Assembly: GCF_000519045.1 (NCBI RefSeq) | Contig: NZ_KI912532.1 | Span: forward strand, 496,001 to 560,000 | DNA from: Dechloromonas agitata is5 | GTDB taxonomy: Bacteria > Pseudomonadota > Gammaproteobacteria > Burkholderiales > Rhodocyclaceae | Length of the DNA: 64,000 nt | Direction: 5' to 3' | Shown: positions 9,115-19,451 of the stretch, one piece after another | How the letters are laid out: each line of letters starts with the position of its first letter | How positions within the stretch are numbered: the stretch's first letter is position 1 | The notes under the pieces: generated by a model | The model's input: only the letters and a program-made list of their open reading frames with translations | The model's database searches: none | Told to the model about the DNA's origin: nothing | Program-made: the position numbers and the translations under genes

Positions 9115-10437
9115 TTACTTGATCATCGGCGAACCTTTGAAGTTCGCCTTCTTCAAGAGACTTTCATACTGGTGCGACATCACGTAAGCCTGCACCTGCG
9201 ACATGAAGTCCATGGTCACGACTACGATGATCAGCAGAGACGTCCCGCCAAAATAGAACGGTACGTTCCATTTCAAAATCAGAAATTCCGGCAACAGACA
9301 GACCACCGTGATATAGGCTGCGCCGATCAGGGTGAGGCGCATCAGGATCTTGTCGATATAGCGCGCCGTCTGCTCACCCGGACGAATACCCGGCACGAAT
9401 GCTCCACTCTTTTTCAGGTTATCCGCCGTTTCCTTGGAATTGAAAACCAGAGCGGTGTAAAAGAAACAAAAGAACACGATAGCGGCAGCATAAAGCAGCA
9501 CATAGATCGGTTGGCCGGGAGACAGCGTCGCGGCGACATCCTTCAGCCAGTGCATCGAGTCGCTCGAACCAAACCAGTTGGCCACCGTTGCGGGAAACAG
9601 GATGATGGAGGACGCGAAAATCGGCGGGATCACACCGGACATGTTCAGCTTCAGCGGCAGGTGCGAACTCTGGCCGCCATAAATCTTGTTGCCCACCTGG
9701 CGTTTGGCGTAATTAACCAGAATCTTGCGCTGGCCACGCTCAACAAAAACCACAAATGCGGTCACAGCGACCACCAAGACACAAATAATCAGCGCGGTAA
9801 GCGGATGCATGGCGCCGGTACGCACCAACTCCAGCAAGCCACCGATCGCGTTCGGCAAACCTGCGGCAATACCGGCAAAAATGATGATCGAAATGCCATT
9901 CCCCAGACCACGTTCGGTGATCTGCTCGCCCAGCCACATCAGGAACATCGTACCCGTCAGCAGCGTGGAAACCGTCGTCAGGCGGAACATGAAGCCCGGA
10001 TCATTCACCAGACCAGCCTGCGCCTCGAGTGCGACGGCGATCCCCAGCCCCTGGAAAAGGGCAAGAATGACCGTACCGTAACGGGTGTACTGAGTGATCT
10101 TCCGACGCCCGGCCTCACCCTCCTTCTTGAGGGCTTCGAGTTGCGGGCTGGCGACACTCATGAGTTGCATGATGATCGATGCCGAAATGTAAGGCATGAT
10201 CCCCAGTGCAAAAATCGTGAATCGCGACAAGGCGCCACCCGAGAACATGTTGAACATGCCCAGGATGCCGCCCTTTTGCGAATTGAAGAGATCGGCCAGA
10301 GCGTTGGGGTCGATACCCGGAACCGGAATATGGGCGCCAATGCGGTAAACCACGAGCGCGCCCAGCAGGAACCAAAGTCGACGCTTCAGATCGCCGAACT
10401 TGCCACCTTTTCCTACGGTATTGGGATTTGCTGCCAA
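9115..10437 (-). CDS. secY: Preprotein translocase channel subunit SecY
   Basis: 440 residues, ten predicted membrane helices, matching the family length (E. coli 443). Core motifs include [10 protein letters not shown] in the first segment and [20 protein letters not shown] in the plug/helix 2 region. SecY forms the protein-conducting channel with SecE (also in this window) and SecG. The chosen initiation codon is TTG at 10437 (AAAGG eight bases upstream), because the conserved [20 protein letters not shown] begins there and no ATG or GTG is available nearby in frame. It follows rplO by 20 bp. A TTG start may keep expression below that of the ribosomal neighbours; that part is inference. Confidence 0.97.
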   Translation of the reverse strand: MAANPNTVGKGGKFGDLKRRLWFLLGALVVYRIGAHIPVPGIDPNALADLFNSQKGGILGMFNMFSGGALSRFTIFALGIMPYISASIIMQLMSVASPQLEALKKEGEAGRRKITQYTRYGTVILALFQGLGIAVALEAQAGLVNDPGFMFRLTTVSTLLTGTMFLMWLGEQITERGLGNGISIIIFAGIAAGLPNAIGGLLELVRTGAMHPLTALIICVLVVAVTAFVVFVERGQRKILVNYAKRQVGNKIYGGQSSHLPLKLNMSGVIPPIFASSIILFPATVANWFGSSDSMHWLKDVAATLSPGQPIYVLLYAAAIVFFCFFYTALVFNSKETADNLKKSGAFVPGIRPGEQTARYIDKILMRLTLIGAAYITVVCLLPEFLILKWNVPFYFGGTSLLIIVVVTMDFMSQVQAYVMSHQYESLLKKANFKGSPMIK

Positions 10438-10457
10438 CGTTCTAACCTTTCCCTGAC

Positions 10458-10892
10458 TTACTCGGCGATGGAGCCGCCAGCGGCTTCGATCGCAGCCTTG
10501 GCGCCCTTGGTGGCACCGACGCCCTTCAGAACGACCTTGCGGCTGATGGACCCGGACAGAATGACCTTGGCCGACAGCGCATCGCTTGGGACAATCCCGG
10601 CAACCTGCAAAGCAAGCAGGTCGATTTCGTCGACCGGCAGGCGCTCCAGATCCGTCAGACGCACTTCGTAGTTACGAGCACGCGTGAGGGAGTTGAAGCC
10701 GCGTTTGGGCAGACGGCGCTGCAGCGGCATTTGACCGCCCTCGAAACCGACCTTGTGGAATCCGCCGGACCGGGATTTCTGACCCTTGTGGCCGCGACCA
10801 CAGGTCTTGCCCAGGCCAGAGCCGATACCACGCCCAACGCGCTTGGCAGCCTTCTTGGAACCTTCGGCCGGCTTGATGGTATTCAGACGCAT
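10458..10892 (-). CDS. rplO: Large-subunit ribosomal protein L15
   Basis: 144 residues, as in E. coli. The glycine- and arginine-rich N-terminus ([20 protein letters not shown]) that threads into 23S rRNA is intact, and the C-terminal globular domain ends [16 protein letters not shown]15 acts late in 50S assembly. It starts 3 bp after the rpmD stop, suggesting translational coupling. Confidence 0.98.
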   Translation of the reverse strand: MRLNTIKPAEGSKKAAKRVGRGIGSGLGKTCGRGHKGQKSRSGGFHKVGFEGGQMPLQRRLPKRGFNSLTRARNYEVRLTDLERLPVDEIDLLALQVAGIVPSDALSAKVILSGSISRKVVLKGVGATKGAKAAIEAAGGSIAE

Positions 10893-10895
10893 GGC

Positions 10896-11078
10896 TTAAC
10901 CCTCAACCTTAACGAGATACTGCACCTTCTGGATCATGCCGCGAACCGCCGGCGTGTCTTCCAGTACAGCGATGCTGTTCAGCTTGCGCAGACCCAGGCC
11001 GCGCACCGTAGCGCGGTGGTCCTGCTTGGTGCCGATGACGCTCTTGACGAGCTTGACAGTGATTTTCTTGTCAGCCAT
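10896..11078 (-). CDS. rpmD: Large-subunit ribosomal protein L30
   Basis: 60 residues (E. coli 59): [28 protein letters not shown] with ferredoxin-like fold pattern typical of L30. Separated from rpsE and rplO by only 3 bp each, as expected in the spc operon. Confidence 0.97.
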   Translation of the reverse strand: MADKKITVKLVKSVIGTKQDHRATVRGLGLRKLNSIAVLEDTPAVRGMIQKVQYLVKVEG

Positions 11079-11081
11079 GAG

Positions 11082-11609
11082 TTACCCCAGAATCTGCTCG
11101 ACCGACAGGCCACGCTTGGCGGCGATCTCGGACGGCGTATTCACCTTCGACAGACCGTCGATGGTGGCACGCACGATGTTGTAGGGATTGGTGGAGCCGT
11201 GCGCCTTGGCGACGACGTTGGTCACCCCGACCACCTCGAACACGGCACGCATGGCACCGCCGGCAATGATGCCCGTACCATCCGGTGCGGGCTGGATCAT
11301 CACGGTGGTAGCGCCATGGCGCCCCATCACCGTGTGATGGACCGTACCATTGCGCAGGCTGACCTTGGCCATCTTGCGGCGCGCCTCTTCCATTGCCTTT
11401 TGCACGGCAACCGGCACTTCACGGGACTTGCCCTTGCCCATGCCGATCCCGCCATCGCCGTCACCAACGACGGTCAGGGCTGCGAAGCCGAGAATCCGGC
11501 CGCCCTTCACCACCTTGGTGACGCGGTTCACCGCAACCATCTTCTCGCGCAAACCGTCGTCGCGCTCTTCAGCCTGTTGCGGCTTCTTGTTTCTTTCAGG
11601 TTTAGCCAT
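11082..11609 (-). CDS. rpsE: Small-subunit ribosomal protein S5
   Basis: 175 residues (E. coli 167). The double-stranded RNA-binding N-domain (about 15-80; [24 protein letters not shown]) and the C-terminal beta-alpha domain ([25 protein letters not shown]) are both complete. S5 guards decoding fidelity at the S4/S5 interface; the loop KVVKGGR where spectinomycin resistance mutations arise looks wild type. Confidence 0.98.
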   Translation of the reverse strand: MAKPERNKKPQQAEERDDGLREKMVAVNRVTKVVKGGRILGFAALTVVGDGDGGIGMGKGKSREVPVAVQKAMEEARRKMAKVSLRNGTVHHTVMGRHGATTVMIQPAPDGTGIIAGGAMRAVFEVVGVTNVVAKAHGSTNPYNIVRATIDGLSKVNTPSEIAAKRGLSVEQILG

Positions 11610-11636
11610 TTCTTAACCTCGTCCTTTCGCCGTCGG

Positions 11637-11993
11637 TTAGAACTTCAGGCCGCCTTCACGCGCGGCCTCAGCCAACGCCTGAATACGACCGTGGTACTGG
11701 AGACCGGAGCGATCAAAAGCCACCTGCTCGATGCCGGCGGCCTTAGCGCGCTCGGCGATCAGCTTGCCGACAACAGCGGCCGCAGCCTTGTTGCCGCCAT
11801 TGGCGACATCACCACGAACGCTTTTGTCCAGCGTGGAAGCCGAAGCCAGGACCTTGCCGCCACACGGCGAGATGACCTGGGCGTAAATGTGGCAGTTCGT
11901 GCGATTAACGCACAGACGCACAGCTTTGAGTTCGGCGATTTTGGCCCGGGTTTTGCGGGCACGGCGCAAACGCGCTTGCTTCTTGTTAAACAT
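11637..11993 (-). CDS. rplR: Large-subunit ribosomal protein L18
   Basis: 118 residues (E. coli 117). Basic N-terminus ([17 protein letters not shown]) and the conserved [23 protein letters not shown] and [19 protein letters not shown] ending. L18 carries 5S rRNA into the large subunit together with L5, whose gene rplE is in the same operon. Confidence 0.98.
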   Translation of the reverse strand: MFNKKQARLRRARKTRAKIAELKAVRLCVNRTNCHIYAQVISPCGGKVLASASTLDKSVRGDVANGGNKAAAAVVGKLIAERAKAAGIEQVAFDRSGLQYHGRIQALAEAAREGGLKF

Positions 11994-12002
11994 ATGCCAC
12001 CC

Positions 12003-12533
12003 TTACTTCTTCTTGGTTTCCTTGATAACCACCACTTCGTCCGAGTAACGAACACCCTTGCCCTTGTAGGGCTCCGGCTTCCGATACGCCCGAACTTCGG
12101 CAGCTACCTGACCGACCTGTTGCTTGTCCGCGCCCTTGATGACGATTTCCGTCTGGGTCGGACACTCAACCTTTACACCAGCCGGCATCTTGTGCGCGAC
12201 GGGATGCGAGAAACCGAGCGACAGGTTCAACGTATCGCCGGCAGCCTGGGCACGATAACCCACGCCAACCAGTTGCAGTTTGCGCTCGAAACCCTTCGAG
12301 ACGCCGGTCACCATGTTGTTCAGGTTGGCACGCATGGTACCCCACATAGCGCCCGCGTTGGCGGCGCCAGCAACCTTGGATACAACGACGTTCTGCCCTT
12401 CGACGGCGACGGTAACAGCCGGGTGCGCAGCAGTCTTCAGGGTACCCAACGGACCCTTGACGACAATCTGCTCACCTACGGTCACTTCCACACCAGCCGG
12501 CAGCACTACGGGATTCTTACCAATACGAGACAT
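12003..12533 (-). CDS. rplF: Large-subunit ribosomal protein L6
   Basis: 176 residues (E. coli 177), two repeated RNA-binding folds. The start [17 protein letters not shown] and the C-terminal signature [16 protein letters not shown], near the sarcin-ricin loop, are conserved. It lies 14 bp after rpsH and 9 bp before rplR. Confidence 0.98.
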   Translation of the reverse strand: MSRIGKNPVVLPAGVEVTVGEQIVVKGPLGTLKTAAHPAVTVAVEGQNVVVSKVAGAANAGAMWGTMRANLNNMVTGVSKGFERKLQLVGVGYRAQAAGDTLNLSLGFSHPVAHKMPAGVKVECPTQTEIVIKGADKQQVGQVAAEVRAYRKPEPYKGKGVRYSDEVVVIKETKKK

Positions 12534-12547
12534 GATCGGTCAGCTCC

Positions 12548-12943
12548 TTATGCCACAATGCACAGCACTTCGCCACCAACCTTGGTAGCACGAGCCTTGC
12601 GGTCGGTCATCACACCCTTCGGGGTGGAGACAATTGCCACACCGAGGCCGTTCATGACGCGCGGAATATCATCGCAGCCCTTGTAGATACGCAGGCCCGG
12701 CTTGGAAACACGCTCGATACGCTCAATGACCGGACGGCCTGCGTAGTACTTCAACGCGATTTCCAGGGTTGCCTTGCCATCGTTCTGACGTACAGCAAAA
12801 TCTTCAACATAACCTTCGTCCTTCAACACGGCAGCGATTGCAGCCTTGACCTTGGACGACGGCATGGAGACAGACGCCTTCTCGGCGAGCTGGGCGTTGC
12901 GGATGCGGGTCAGCATGTCCGCGATCGGATCGCTCATAGCCAT
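12548..12943 (-). CDS. rpsH: Small-subunit ribosomal protein S8
   Basis: 131 residues (E. coli 130). N-terminus [18 protein letters not shown] and the closing signature [28 protein letters not shown] are those of S8. In E. coli S8 represses the spc operon by binding rplE mRNA. The ATG at 12943 is preferred over the one at 12937 because GGAG lies eight bases upstream of it. Confidence 0.98.
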   Translation of the reverse strand: MAMSDPIADMLTRIRNAQLAEKASVSMPSSKVKAAIAAVLKDEGYVEDFAVRQNDGKATLEIALKYYAGRPVIERIERVSKPGLRIYKGCDDIPRVMNGLGVAIVSTPKGVMTDRKARATKVGGEVLCIVA

Positions 12944-12958
12944 TTCTGTATCTCCTGA

Positions 12959-13264
12959 TTACCAGCTGGCCTTAACAACACCCGGGATTTCGCCATTCAT
13001 GGCGAGCTCGCGAATCTTGTTACGGCACAGACCGAATTTACGGAAAACACCACGCGGACGACCAGTCAGCTGGCAACGATTGCGCAGACGAGATGGGCTC
13101 GCATTGCGCGGCAGAGCCTGCAGCTTCAGACGGGCTTCGTAACGCTCCTCGTCAGACAGGCTCACGTTATTGATGATCGCCTCCAGGGCAGCACGCTTCT
13201 TGGCGTACTGAGCCACCAGCTTGCGGCGCTTCTCTTCACGGTTGATCAGAGCAAGTTTTGCCAT
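12959..13264 (-). CDS. rpsN: Small-subunit ribosomal protein S14 (zinc-free, C- form)
   Basis: 101 residues, the long C- type without the CxxC zinc pair, as in E. coli. Core [36 protein letters not shown] is the S14 signature. S14 sits in the 30S head and joins late in assembly. In this genome the C- S14 is combined with zinc-binding S4 and L36. Confidence 0.97.
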   Translation of the reverse strand: MAKLALINREEKRRKLVAQYAKKRAALEAIINNVSLSDEERYEARLKLQALPRNASPSRLRNRCQLTGRPRGVFRKFGLCRNKIRELAMNGEIPGVVKASW

Positions 13265-13271
13265 GATTGCC

Positions 13272-13811
13272 TCAATTCTTGAACGGGAACTTGAAAGCCT
13301 GCAGCAGAGCCTTGGCTTCTGCGTCGGTCTTCGCGGTCGTGGTGATGCTGATGTTCATACCCCGCAGAGCATCGATCTTGTCGTACTCGATTTCGGGGAA
13401 AATGATCTGCTCCTTGACACCCATGTTGTAGTTACCCTGGCCGTCAAAACCCTTGCCGGAGATACCACGGAAGTCACGGACACGGGGCAGCGCAATGGTC
13501 ACCAGGCGATCAAGGAATTCGAACATGCGCGGACCGCGCAGGGTAACCATACAGCCAATCGGATAACCATCGCGAATCTTGAAGCCAGCAATCGACTTGC
13601 GAGCCTTCGTGGTGACCGGTTTTTGGCCGGCGATTTTCTGCATGTCGCCAACGGCGTTTTCCAGAACCTTCTTATCGGCGACCGCCTCACCCACACCCAT
13701 GTTCAGGGTGATTTTGGTGATGCGCGGCACTTCCATAACGGACTTGTAACCGAACTGCTTGGTCAGATCGGCAACTACATTGTCCTTGTAAAACTGTTGC
13801 AAACGCGCCAT
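13272..13811 (-). CDS. rplE: Large-subunit ribosomal protein L5
   Basis: 179 residues, as in E. coli. Conserved [16 protein letters not shown], the [18 protein letters not shown] loop, and [19 protein letters not shown]5 binds 5S rRNA and contacts P-site tRNA. It lies 9 bp after rplX and 7 bp before rpsN. Confidence 0.98.
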   Translation of the reverse strand: MARLQQFYKDNVVADLTKQFGYKSVMEVPRITKITLNMGVGEAVADKKVLENAVGDMQKIAGQKPVTTKARKSIAGFKIRDGYPIGCMVTLRGPRMFEFLDRLVTIALPRVRDFRGISGKGFDGQGNYNMGVKEQIIFPEIEYDKIDALRGMNISITTTAKTDAEAKALLQAFKFPFKN

Positions 13812-13820
13812 GACTACCCC

Positions 13821-14138
13821 TTATGCGTTCACCAGTTCGCCGTTCGATTTGAACACGCGAACCTTGCGGCCATCTTCGAGCACCTTGATACCGACACGAT
13901 CGGCCTTCTTGGTTGCCGCGTTGAACAGCGCAACATTGGAGATATGAATAGGCATGTCCTTATCGACGATACCACCCGCCACACCCTTGATCGGATTCGG
14001 CTTGACGTGCTTTTTGGCACGATTTACACCTTCGACCACGACATGCTCGGCATCAACACGAGCGACGACGGTACCGCGCTTGCCCTTGTCCTTGCCAGTA
14101 ATGACGACGACTTCGTCGCCCTTGCGAATTTTTTCCAT
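13821..14138 (-). CDS. rplX: Large-subunit ribosomal protein L24
   Basis: 105 residues (E. coli 104), a KOW-domain protein: [23 protein letters not shown]24 is one of the first proteins on 23S rRNA. ATG 14138 is chosen over an adjacent in-frame GTG at 14141, because AAGGGG has better spacing to the ATG and homologues begin with a single Met. Confidence 0.97.
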   Translation of the reverse strand: MEKIRKGDEVVVITGKDKGKRGTVVARVDAEHVVVEGVNRAKKHVKPNPIKGVAGGIVDKDMPIHISNVALFNAATKKADRVGIKVLEDGRKVRVFKSNGELVNA

Positions 14139-14147
14139 CACCGCCCC

Positions 14148-14516
14148 TTACAGAACTTCCGGAGCCAGCGACACGATCTTCATGAAACGCTCGGTACGCA
14201 GTTCGCGGGTCACCGGGCCAAAGATGCGCGTGCCAATCGGCTCGAGCTTGTTGTTGAGGAGAACTGCGGCATTGCCATCAAAGCGCACCAACGAGCCATC
14301 CGGACGACGAACACCCTTGGCGGTACGGACCACCACGGCATTGTAAACATCACCCTTCTTGACACGACCACGCGGCGCAGCGTCCTTGATGCTGACCTTG
14401 ACGATATCGCCAATGCCCGCATAACGACGCTTGGAACCACCCAGCACCTTGATACACATTACTGAACGAGCACCGGTGTTATCGGCGACGTCCAGAATCG
14501 TCTGCATCTGAATCAT
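14148..14516 (-). CDS. rplN: Large-subunit ribosomal protein L14
   Basis: 122 residues (E. coli 123). [28 protein letters not shown] and the closing [18 protein letters not shown] are diagnostic. L14 forms part of the inter-subunit bridges. As in E. coli it begins the spc operon: a terminator-like hairpin and a promoter lie in the 154-bp gap between rpsQ and this gene. Confidence 0.98.
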   Translation of the reverse strand: MIQMQTILDVADNTGARSVMCIKVLGGSKRRYAGIGDIVKVSIKDAAPRGRVKKGDVYNAVVVRTAKGVRRPDGSLVRFDGNAAVLLNNKLEPIGTRIFGPVTRELRTERFMKIVSLAPEVL

Positions 14517-14607
14517 TTAAATTAACTCCAACTTAATCCGCTTTGGCGGTCAGTCTTGGAACCCGTACGGGTTGAACAAATCTGCGGCCCCAGAGCGGCG
14601 CCCGCAA

Positions 14608-14637
14608 AAAAGAAGCCGGATTATACCGGCTTCTTTT
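14608..14637 (-). terminator. Intrinsic terminator/attenuator at the S10-spc operon junction
   Basis: Perfect 12-bp inverted repeat (14608-14619 with 14626-14637) with a six-base loop. On the minus strand the stem ends in a T6 run, which is the classical arrangement for stopping transcripts coming from rpsQ. The loop is also the -10 box of a promoter (see 14620-14649). Confidence 0.75.
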
Positions 14638-14649
14638 AATTGCTTGCAA
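14620..14649 (-). promoter_or_regulatory. rplN: Candidate sigma-70 promoter for the spc operon, embedded in the terminator hairpin
   Basis: Minus strand: TTGCAA (14649-14644), an 18-bp spacer, then a perfect TATAAT (14625-14620), followed by CCGGC. The -35 box matches four of six consensus bases. The GC-rich bases after the -10 are those expected of a stringently controlled promoter; that is inference. About 105 bp separate it from the rplN ATG. Confidence 0.55.
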
Positions 14650-14670
14650 GCTTTTTTTGGAAAACTATCG

Positions 14671-14937
14671 TTATACGACGACAGCCTTCTCCAGAACACT
14701 GGTCACCGCCCATGTCTTGGTACGCGAAACCGGACGGGTTTCGACGATCTCGACCAGGTCGCCAGCCTTGGCAGTGTTGCCTTCGTTGTGCGCATGGTAC
14801 TTCTTGGAACGAACCATAACCTTGCCGTACATGGGGTGCTTGACCTTACGTTCGACGAGGACGGTAACCGTCTTGTCCATCTTGTCGCTAACAACGCGAC
14901 CGATAAGAGTGCGCTTGATGCTGGAGGTTTCGCTCAT
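14671..14937 (-). CDS. rpsQ: Small-subunit ribosomal protein S17
   Basis: 88 residues (E. coli 84), an OB-fold: [22 protein letters not shown] and [20 protein letters not shown]17 is a primary 16S rRNA binder. Its ATG overlaps the rpmC stop by four bases, indicating translational coupling. It is the last gene of the S10 operon, followed by the hairpin at 14608-14637. Confidence 0.98.
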   Translation of the reverse strand: MSETSSIKRTLIGRVVSDKMDKTVTVLVERKVKHPMYGKVMVRSKKYHAHNEGNTAKAGDLVEIVETRPVSRTKTWAVTSVLEKAVVV

Positions 14938-15128
14938 TGCTGCACCGCCTTTTCACGGATAAGCGTGCGAACGCGCGCGATGTCGCGACGCACCTTGGAC
15001 ATTTGGCTGGTATTGGACAACTGCTGGGTAGCAAGTTGCATACGCAGTCCGAACTGGGCCTTCAGCAGGTCCAGCAATTCCTTGTTGAGCTCGTCCACGC
15101 TCTTGGTTCTCAATTCACTAGCTTTCAT
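14934..15128 (-). CDS. rpmC: Large-subunit ribosomal protein L29
   Basis: 64 residues (E. coli 63), two helices: [31 protein letters not shown] and [16 protein letters not shown]29 lies at the peptide exit, where trigger factor and SRP dock. It overlaps rpsQ by four bases and follows rplP by 2 bp. Confidence 0.98.
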   Translation of the reverse strand: MKASELRTKSVDELNKELLDLLKAQFGLRMQLATQQLSNTSQMSKVRRDIARVRTLIREKAVQQ

Positions 15129-15130
15129 GA

Positions 15131-15544
15131 TTACCCCAGATGACGAGTCACGAAGGTGGTGGAAATCGGCAGCTTAGCAGCGGCGAGGGCAAATGCCTCG
15201 CGAGCCAGCGCTTCATTTACGCCATCCATCTCATAAAGCACCTTGCCCGGCTGGATCTCGGCCACCCAATATTCCGGGTTACCCTTACCGTTACCCATAC
15301 GAACTTCGGCCGGCTTCTTGGAGATCGGCTTGTCCGGGAAGATACGAATCCAGATGCGGCCACCCCGCTTGATGTGACGAGTCATGGCGCGACGGGCCGC
15401 TTCGATTTGCCGGGCAGTCAGACGACCGCGACCGGTAGCCTTGAGGCCCCACTCACCGAAGGAGACCTTCGTACCACGAGTCGCCAGGCCCTCATTGCGG
15501 CCCTTGTGCTCCTTGCGGAACTTGCGACGATTAGGTTGCAACAT
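15131..15544 (-). CDS. rplP: Large-subunit ribosomal protein L16
   Basis: 137 residues (E. coli 136): [40 protein letters not shown] and [21 protein letters not shown]16 helps organise the A site for tRNA. The ATG abuts the rpsC stop with no spacer. Confidence 0.98.
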   Translation of the reverse strand: MLQPNRRKFRKEHKGRNEGLATRGTKVSFGEWGLKATGRGRLTARQIEAARRAMTRHIKRGGRIWIRIFPDKPISKKPAEVRMGNGKGNPEYWVAEIQPGKVLYEMDGVNEALAREAFALAAAKLPISTTFVTRHLG

Positions 15545-16330
15545 TTAGGCACCTGCCTTTCTGACAGCACGCTTCGCCGGCGCGTCGCCATCGGCCTTCT
15601 TGACCGTACGCGTGCGCGGCTTGTCGCCTTCCTGCTTACCCGGGCCACGACGCGGACGGCGTTCCTCAGCGGCCGGTTCCTCGGAAACCGGCTGAGCGTT
15701 ACGATCCAGCATGTCGCCCTTGTAAACCCAAACTTTGATACCGATGATGCCGTAGGTCGTCAGCGCTTCGGAGGTCGCGTAGTCGATGTCGGCACGCAGG
15801 GTGTGCAGCGGGACACGACCTTCGCGATACCATTCGCTACGAGCAATCTCCGCACCGTTCAGACGCCCGGCGCTCATCACCTTGATACCCTGGGCACCGA
15901 GACGCATGGCGTTCTGCATGGCGCGCTTCATGGCGCGGCGGAACATGATGCGCTTCTCCAGTTGCTGAGCAATGGAGTCGGCGATCAGCTGTGCATCGAC
16001 TTCCGGCTTACGGATTTCTTCAATCGACACATGGACCGGGACGCCCATGATGCGCTGAAGATCCGTACGCAGTTGTTCGATATCCTCGCCCTTCTTGCCG
16101 ATCACCACACCCGGACGAGCCGAGTAAACGGTGACGCGAGCGTTCTTGGCTGGGCGCTCGATCAAAACACGACCCACGGAGGCATGCGCCAGTTTACGCT
16201 TCAGGTACTCGCGCACCTTGACGTCTTCCTGCAACATACCCGGAAAGTCCTTGCTGTTGGCGTACCAGCGCGAACTCCAGTTCTTGGTGACGGCCAGACG
16301 GAAGCCAGTCGGATGAATTTTCTGTCCCAT
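15545..16330 (-). CDS. rpsC: Small-subunit ribosomal protein S3 with basic C-terminal extension
   Basis: 261 residues against 233 in E. coli. The KH domain (about 40-110; [16 protein letters not shown]) and the C-domain ending [12 protein letters not shown] are standard. S3 lines the mRNA entry channel and has helicase activity with S4 and S5. From about residue 215 onward a low-complexity tail rich in Arg, Lys, Glu, Pro and Ala extends past the E. coli end. Longer S3 tails are seen in betaproteobacteria; this one's role is unknown. Confidence 0.98.
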   Translation of the reverse strand: MGQKIHPTGFRLAVTKNWSSRWYANSKDFPGMLQEDVKVREYLKRKLAHASVGRVLIERPAKNARVTVYSARPGVVIGKKGEDIEQLRTDLQRIMGVPVHVSIEEIRKPEVDAQLIADSIAQQLEKRIMFRRAMKRAMQNAMRLGAQGIKVMSAGRLNGAEIARSEWYREGRVPLHTLRADIDYATSEALTTYGIIGIKVWVYKGDMLDRNAQPVSEEPAAEERRPRRGPGKQEGDKPRTRTVKKADGDAPAKRAVRKAGA

Positions 16331-16339
16331 GGCTCTTCC

Positions 16340-16669
16340 TTAGTTACCAACGGTCAGATAAATATGGCAGGTCGGCTTGCTGATCCGATTGCCACGACCT
16401 TTGGCGCGGGCGGTGAAGCGCTTCAGCACCATGCCTTTTTCGACGTAGATGGTTTTCACCGTCAGTTCGTCGATATCGGCGCCGTCATTGTGCTCGGCGT
16501 TGGCGATTGCCGACTCCAGAACCTTCTTGACGATACCGGCACCCTTTTTCGGGCAGAAAGCCAGGATATTAAGAGCCTGACCGACCGGCTTGCCGCGCAC
16601 GAGATCCGCAACCAAGCGGCCCTTTTGCGCAGAGAGGCGTACGCCTCGCAGACTTGCACGAGTTTCCAT
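16340..16669 (-). CDS. rplV: Large-subunit ribosomal protein L22
   Basis: 109 residues (E. coli 110). The start [27 protein letters not shown] and the beta-hairpin region with [20 protein letters not shown] that lines the exit tunnel near the macrolide site are intact, with no deletion of the kind linked to macrolide resistance. Confidence 0.98.
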   Translation of the reverse strand: METRASLRGVRLSAQKGRLVADLVRGKPVGQALNILAFCPKKGAGIVKKVLESAIANAEHNDGADIDELTVKTIYVEKGMVLKRFTARAKGRGNRISKPTCHIYLTVGN

Positions 16670-16678
16670 GTCAGCTCC

Positions 16679-16954
16679 TTACTTCTTGGCCTTCTTGCCG
16701 GCGGTGTGACCCTTGAACGTCCGGGTCAGCGAGAACTCGCCGAGCTTGTGACCGACCATATTCTCGGTGACGAACACCGGAATATGCTGCTTGCCATTGT
16801 GGACCGCAATCGTCAGGCCGATGAACTCGGGGAGGATCGTCGAACGACGCGACCAGGTCTTGATCGGGCGCTTGTCGCTGGTGGCGCGAACTGCTTCGAC
16901 CTTGTCGATCAGATGCGCATCAACAAACGGGCCCTTTTTGAGAGAACGTCCCAT
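16679..16954 (-). CDS. rpsS: Small-subunit ribosomal protein S19
   Basis: 91 residues (E. coli 92): [42 protein letters not shown] and [19 protein letters not shown]19 sits in the 30S head and bridges to the large subunit with S13. Confidence 0.98.
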   Translation of the reverse strand: MGRSLKKGPFVDAHLIDKVEAVRATSDKRPIKTWSRRSTILPEFIGLTIAVHNGKQHIPVFVTENMVGHKLGEFSLTRTFKGHTAGKKAKK

Positions 16955-16964
16955 TTCCTACCCC

Positions 16965-17792
16965 TTAACGCTTATGACGGCGCTGAACGATCATGCTGTT
17001 CGTGCGCTTGTTGCTGCGGGTGCGATAACCCTTGGTGGGCTGACCCCACGGGTTAACCGGCACGCGACCTTCGCCTGTCTTGCCCTCACCACCACCGTGC
17101 GGGTGGTCGATTGGGTTCATGGCAGTACCGCGAACGGTCGGGCGAATACCACGCCAGCGCTGCGCACCGGCCTTGCCGATCTTGCGCAGGTTGTTTTCTT
17201 CGTTGCCGACTTCACCAACCGTGGCACGACACTCGACGTGTACGCGACGAACTTCGCCGGAGCGCAGTCGAATCTGGGCGTAGGACCCTTCACGCGCCAG
17301 CAATTGCACCGAAGTACCGGCCGAACGAGCCAGCTGAGCGCCCTTGCCCGGCAGCATTTCGACACAGCAAATGGTCGTACCGACCGGAATGTTGCGAATC
17401 GGCAATGCGTTACCCGACTTGATCGGTGCTTCAGAGCCGCTCATGATCTGCTGACCGACCACCATACCCTTGTTGGCAATGATGTAACGACGTTCGCCGT
17501 CGGCGTAGCAGACCAACGCGATATTGGCCGTGCGGTTCGGATCGTACTCCAGACGTTCAACCTTGGCCGGAATGCCGTCCTTGTTGCGCTTGAAATCAAC
17601 CAGACGATACGCCTGCTTGTGGCCACCACCTTGATGGCGGACCGTCACGCGACCATTGTTGTTGCGACCCGAGTTTTTCGACTGGGACTCAACCAGACCA
17701 GCAAAAGGCTTGCCCTTGTGCAGGTCTGCATTAACCACCTGGACGACGGCACGACGGCCCGGCGAGGTCGGTTTTACTTTGACGAGAGCCAT
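16965..17792 (-). CDS. rplB: Large-subunit ribosomal protein L2
   Basis: 275 residues (E. coli 273). Core signatures [26 protein letters not shown] and the C-terminal [21 protein letters not shown], whose histidine lies close to the peptidyl-transferase centre. L2 is needed for subunit joining. Its ATG overlaps the rplW stop by one base. Confidence 0.98.
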   Translation of the reverse strand: MALVKVKPTSPGRRAVVQVVNADLHKGKPFAGLVESQSKNSGRNNNGRVTVRHQGGGHKQAYRLVDFKRNKDGIPAKVERLEYDPNRTANIALVCYADGERRYIIANKGMVVGQQIMSGSEAPIKSGNALPIRNIPVGTTICCVEMLPGKGAQLARSAGTSVQLLAREGSYAQIRLRSGEVRRVHVECRATVGEVGNEENNLRKIGKAGAQRWRGIRPTVRGTAMNPIDHPHGGGEGKTGEGRVPVNPWGQPTKGYRTRSNKRTNSMIVQRRHKR

Positions 17793-18094
17793 TACGCGTT
17801 ACCCCCCTCGACGAAATTGATTTCCTGACCCGGCTTGAGGCTCACAAAAGCCTTCTTCCAGCCTTTGCGACGACCGGTCGCCCCCTTGAAACGCTTGACC
17901 TTGCCCTTGACGTTGGCGACTTGCACGCCTTCGACTTCGACCTTGAACAGCAGCTCGACGGCAGCCTTGATTTCCGGCTTGGTCGCATCGGATGCGACAC
18001 GGAAAACAACCTGCTCGTGCTTGTCTGCAACGTAGGTAGCCTTTTCGGAGATTTGCGGTGCCAGCAGCACCTGCATCAGACGCTCTTGATTCAT
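17792..18094 (-). CDS. rplW: Large-subunit ribosomal protein L23
   Basis: 100 residues, as in E. coli, starting [21 protein letters not shown]23 is the docking site for trigger factor and SRP at the tunnel exit. ATG 18094 is chosen over an in-frame GTG at 18100: the ATG overlaps the rplD stop as ATGA and has GAGGAG eight bases upstream. Confidence 0.97.
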   Translation of the reverse strand: MNQERLMQVLLAPQISEKATYVADKHEQVVFRVASDATKPEIKAAVELLFKVEVEGVQVANVKGKVKRFKGATGRRKGWKKAFVSLKPGQEINFVEGGNA

Positions 18095-18714
18095 CCCCAC
18101 ATCTCCTCGAACTTGGCCACCGCATTCTTGGTAACCAGAACCTTGTTGAAGCGAACCAGGGAAACCGGATCGGCCTCCTGGGCTTCGAGGACCAGAACGT
18201 TCGGCAGGTTGCGGGACGAGAGGTAGAGGTTCTCGTTCAACTCATCGGTAACCACCAGCAGGTTACCTTCCAGACCCATGCCCTTCAGCTTCTGGGCAAA
18301 CAGCTTGGTCTTGGGCGCATCAACCGACAGATCGTCGATAACAACGAGACGATCCTGACGAGCCAACTCGGAGAGAATCGCAGCCATGCCGGCGCGGAAC
18401 ATCTTCTTGTTGACCTTCTGGGTGTAATTTTGCTCGGGCGAGTTCGGGAAAATCCGACCACCCCCACGCCACAACGGAGAGCCGTTGGAACCCGAACGGG
18501 CACGACCAGTACCCTTCTGACGCCACGGCTTTGTGGTGGTGTGACGAACCTCGGAGCGGTCCTTCTGCTTGCTGTCACCGGAGCGTGCGTTCGCCTGATA
18601 GGCGACGACGATCTGGTGAACCAGTGCTTCATTGAACTCGCGACCAAAGAGCACGTCGGAAGCCTGCAGCTTGGCAGCTTCCTGACCTTGTTCGTTAATA
18701 ACCTTCAGTTCCAT
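18091..18714 (-). CDS. rplD: Large-subunit ribosomal protein L4
   Basis: 207 residues (E. coli 201). [20 protein letters not shown] opens the globular part. The extended loop (about 45-100; [22 protein letters not shown]) reaches the exit tunnel and is intact. In E. coli L4 shuts down its own operon through the S10 leader; here no room for such a leader exists upstream of rpsJ (64 bp after tuf). Confidence 0.98.
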   Translation of the reverse strand: MELKVINEQGQEAAKLQASDVLFGREFNEALVHQIVVAYQANARSGDSKQKDRSEVRHTTTKPWRQKGTGRARSGSNGSPLWRGGGRIFPNSPEQNYTQKVNKKMFRAGMAAILSELARQDRLVVIDDLSVDAPKTKLFAQKLKGMGLEGNLLVVTDELNENLYLSSRNLPNVLVLEAQEADPVSLVRFNKVLVTKNAVAKFEEMWG

Positions 18715-18723
18715 GTCGCCCCC

Positions 18724-19362
18724 TTAAGCCTTGACCGCCGGACGCACGACGACGTCGGAACCCTTGGCACCCGGAACAGCCCCCTTGACCAGAAGCAACT
18801 GACGCTCGGCATCGACACGAACGATAGTCAGGCTCTGCAGCGTGGACTGCACATCACCCAGATGACCCGCCATGCGCTTACCCGGGAAAACACGACCCGG
18901 ATCCTGGGCCATACCAATAGAACCCGGCGCATTATGGGAAATCGAGTTACCGTGCGAGGCACGGTTCGAGCTGAAGTTGTGGCGCTTGATACCACCCTGG
19001 AAACCCTTACCGATGGAGGTACCGGTCACATCAACCTTCTGCCCTTCGGCGAAGATGGTGACGGCAACCTGATCGCCAGCCTTGAAATTGGCCAACTGAT
19101 CAGCTTCGACACGGAATTCCTTGAGCACATGCCCGGCTTCCACACCCGCTTTGGCCAGATGACCAGCCAGGGGCTTCGAAACACGAGAGGCACGGCGCTT
19201 GCCGAAAGCGACCTGAATGGCTGCGTAGCCATCGATCTCCGGCGTTTTGACTTGGGTCACGCGGTTGTTCGACACGTCAAGCACAGTCACCGGGATGGAC
19301 GCACCATCCTCAGCAAAAATGCGAGTCATGCCAACCTTGCGACCAACAAGGCCTAGACTCAT
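18724..19362 (-). CDS. rplC: Large-subunit ribosomal protein L3
   Basis: 212 residues (E. coli 209): [20 protein letters not shown], and the tunnel-directed loop [27 protein letters not shown]3 initiates 50S assembly. ATG 19362 has GAGGAGA six bases upstream. The 110-bp gap after rpsJ contains a candidate promoter, so rplC may be the first gene of an extra internal transcript. Confidence 0.98.
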   Translation of the reverse strand: MSLGLVGRKVGMTRIFAEDGASIPVTVLDVSNNRVTQVKTPEIDGYAAIQVAFGKRRASRVSKPLAGHLAKAGVEAGHVLKEFRVEADQLANFKAGDQVAVTIFAEGQKVDVTGTSIGKGFQGGIKRHNFSSNRASHGNSISHNAPGSIGMAQDPGRVFPGKRMAGHLGDVQSTLQSLTIVRVDAERQLLLVKGAVPGAKGSDVVVRPAVKA

Positions 19363-19451
19363 GGTTATTCTCCTCATCGCCGGCTGCGATTGGCCGGTCG
19401 ATGTAAAACAACAAATGGGCAGTCGTTGCCGACCACCCCCGAAAGGCGCGG

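Noticed and set aside
9172..10671. A 499-codon plus-strand frame opposite secY
   Set aside because: Complement of hydrophobic codons gives a polar, repetitive product with no family.
15140..17056. A 638-codon plus-strand frame opposite rplP to rplB
   Set aside because: It spans several real gene boundaries, which a true gene would not.
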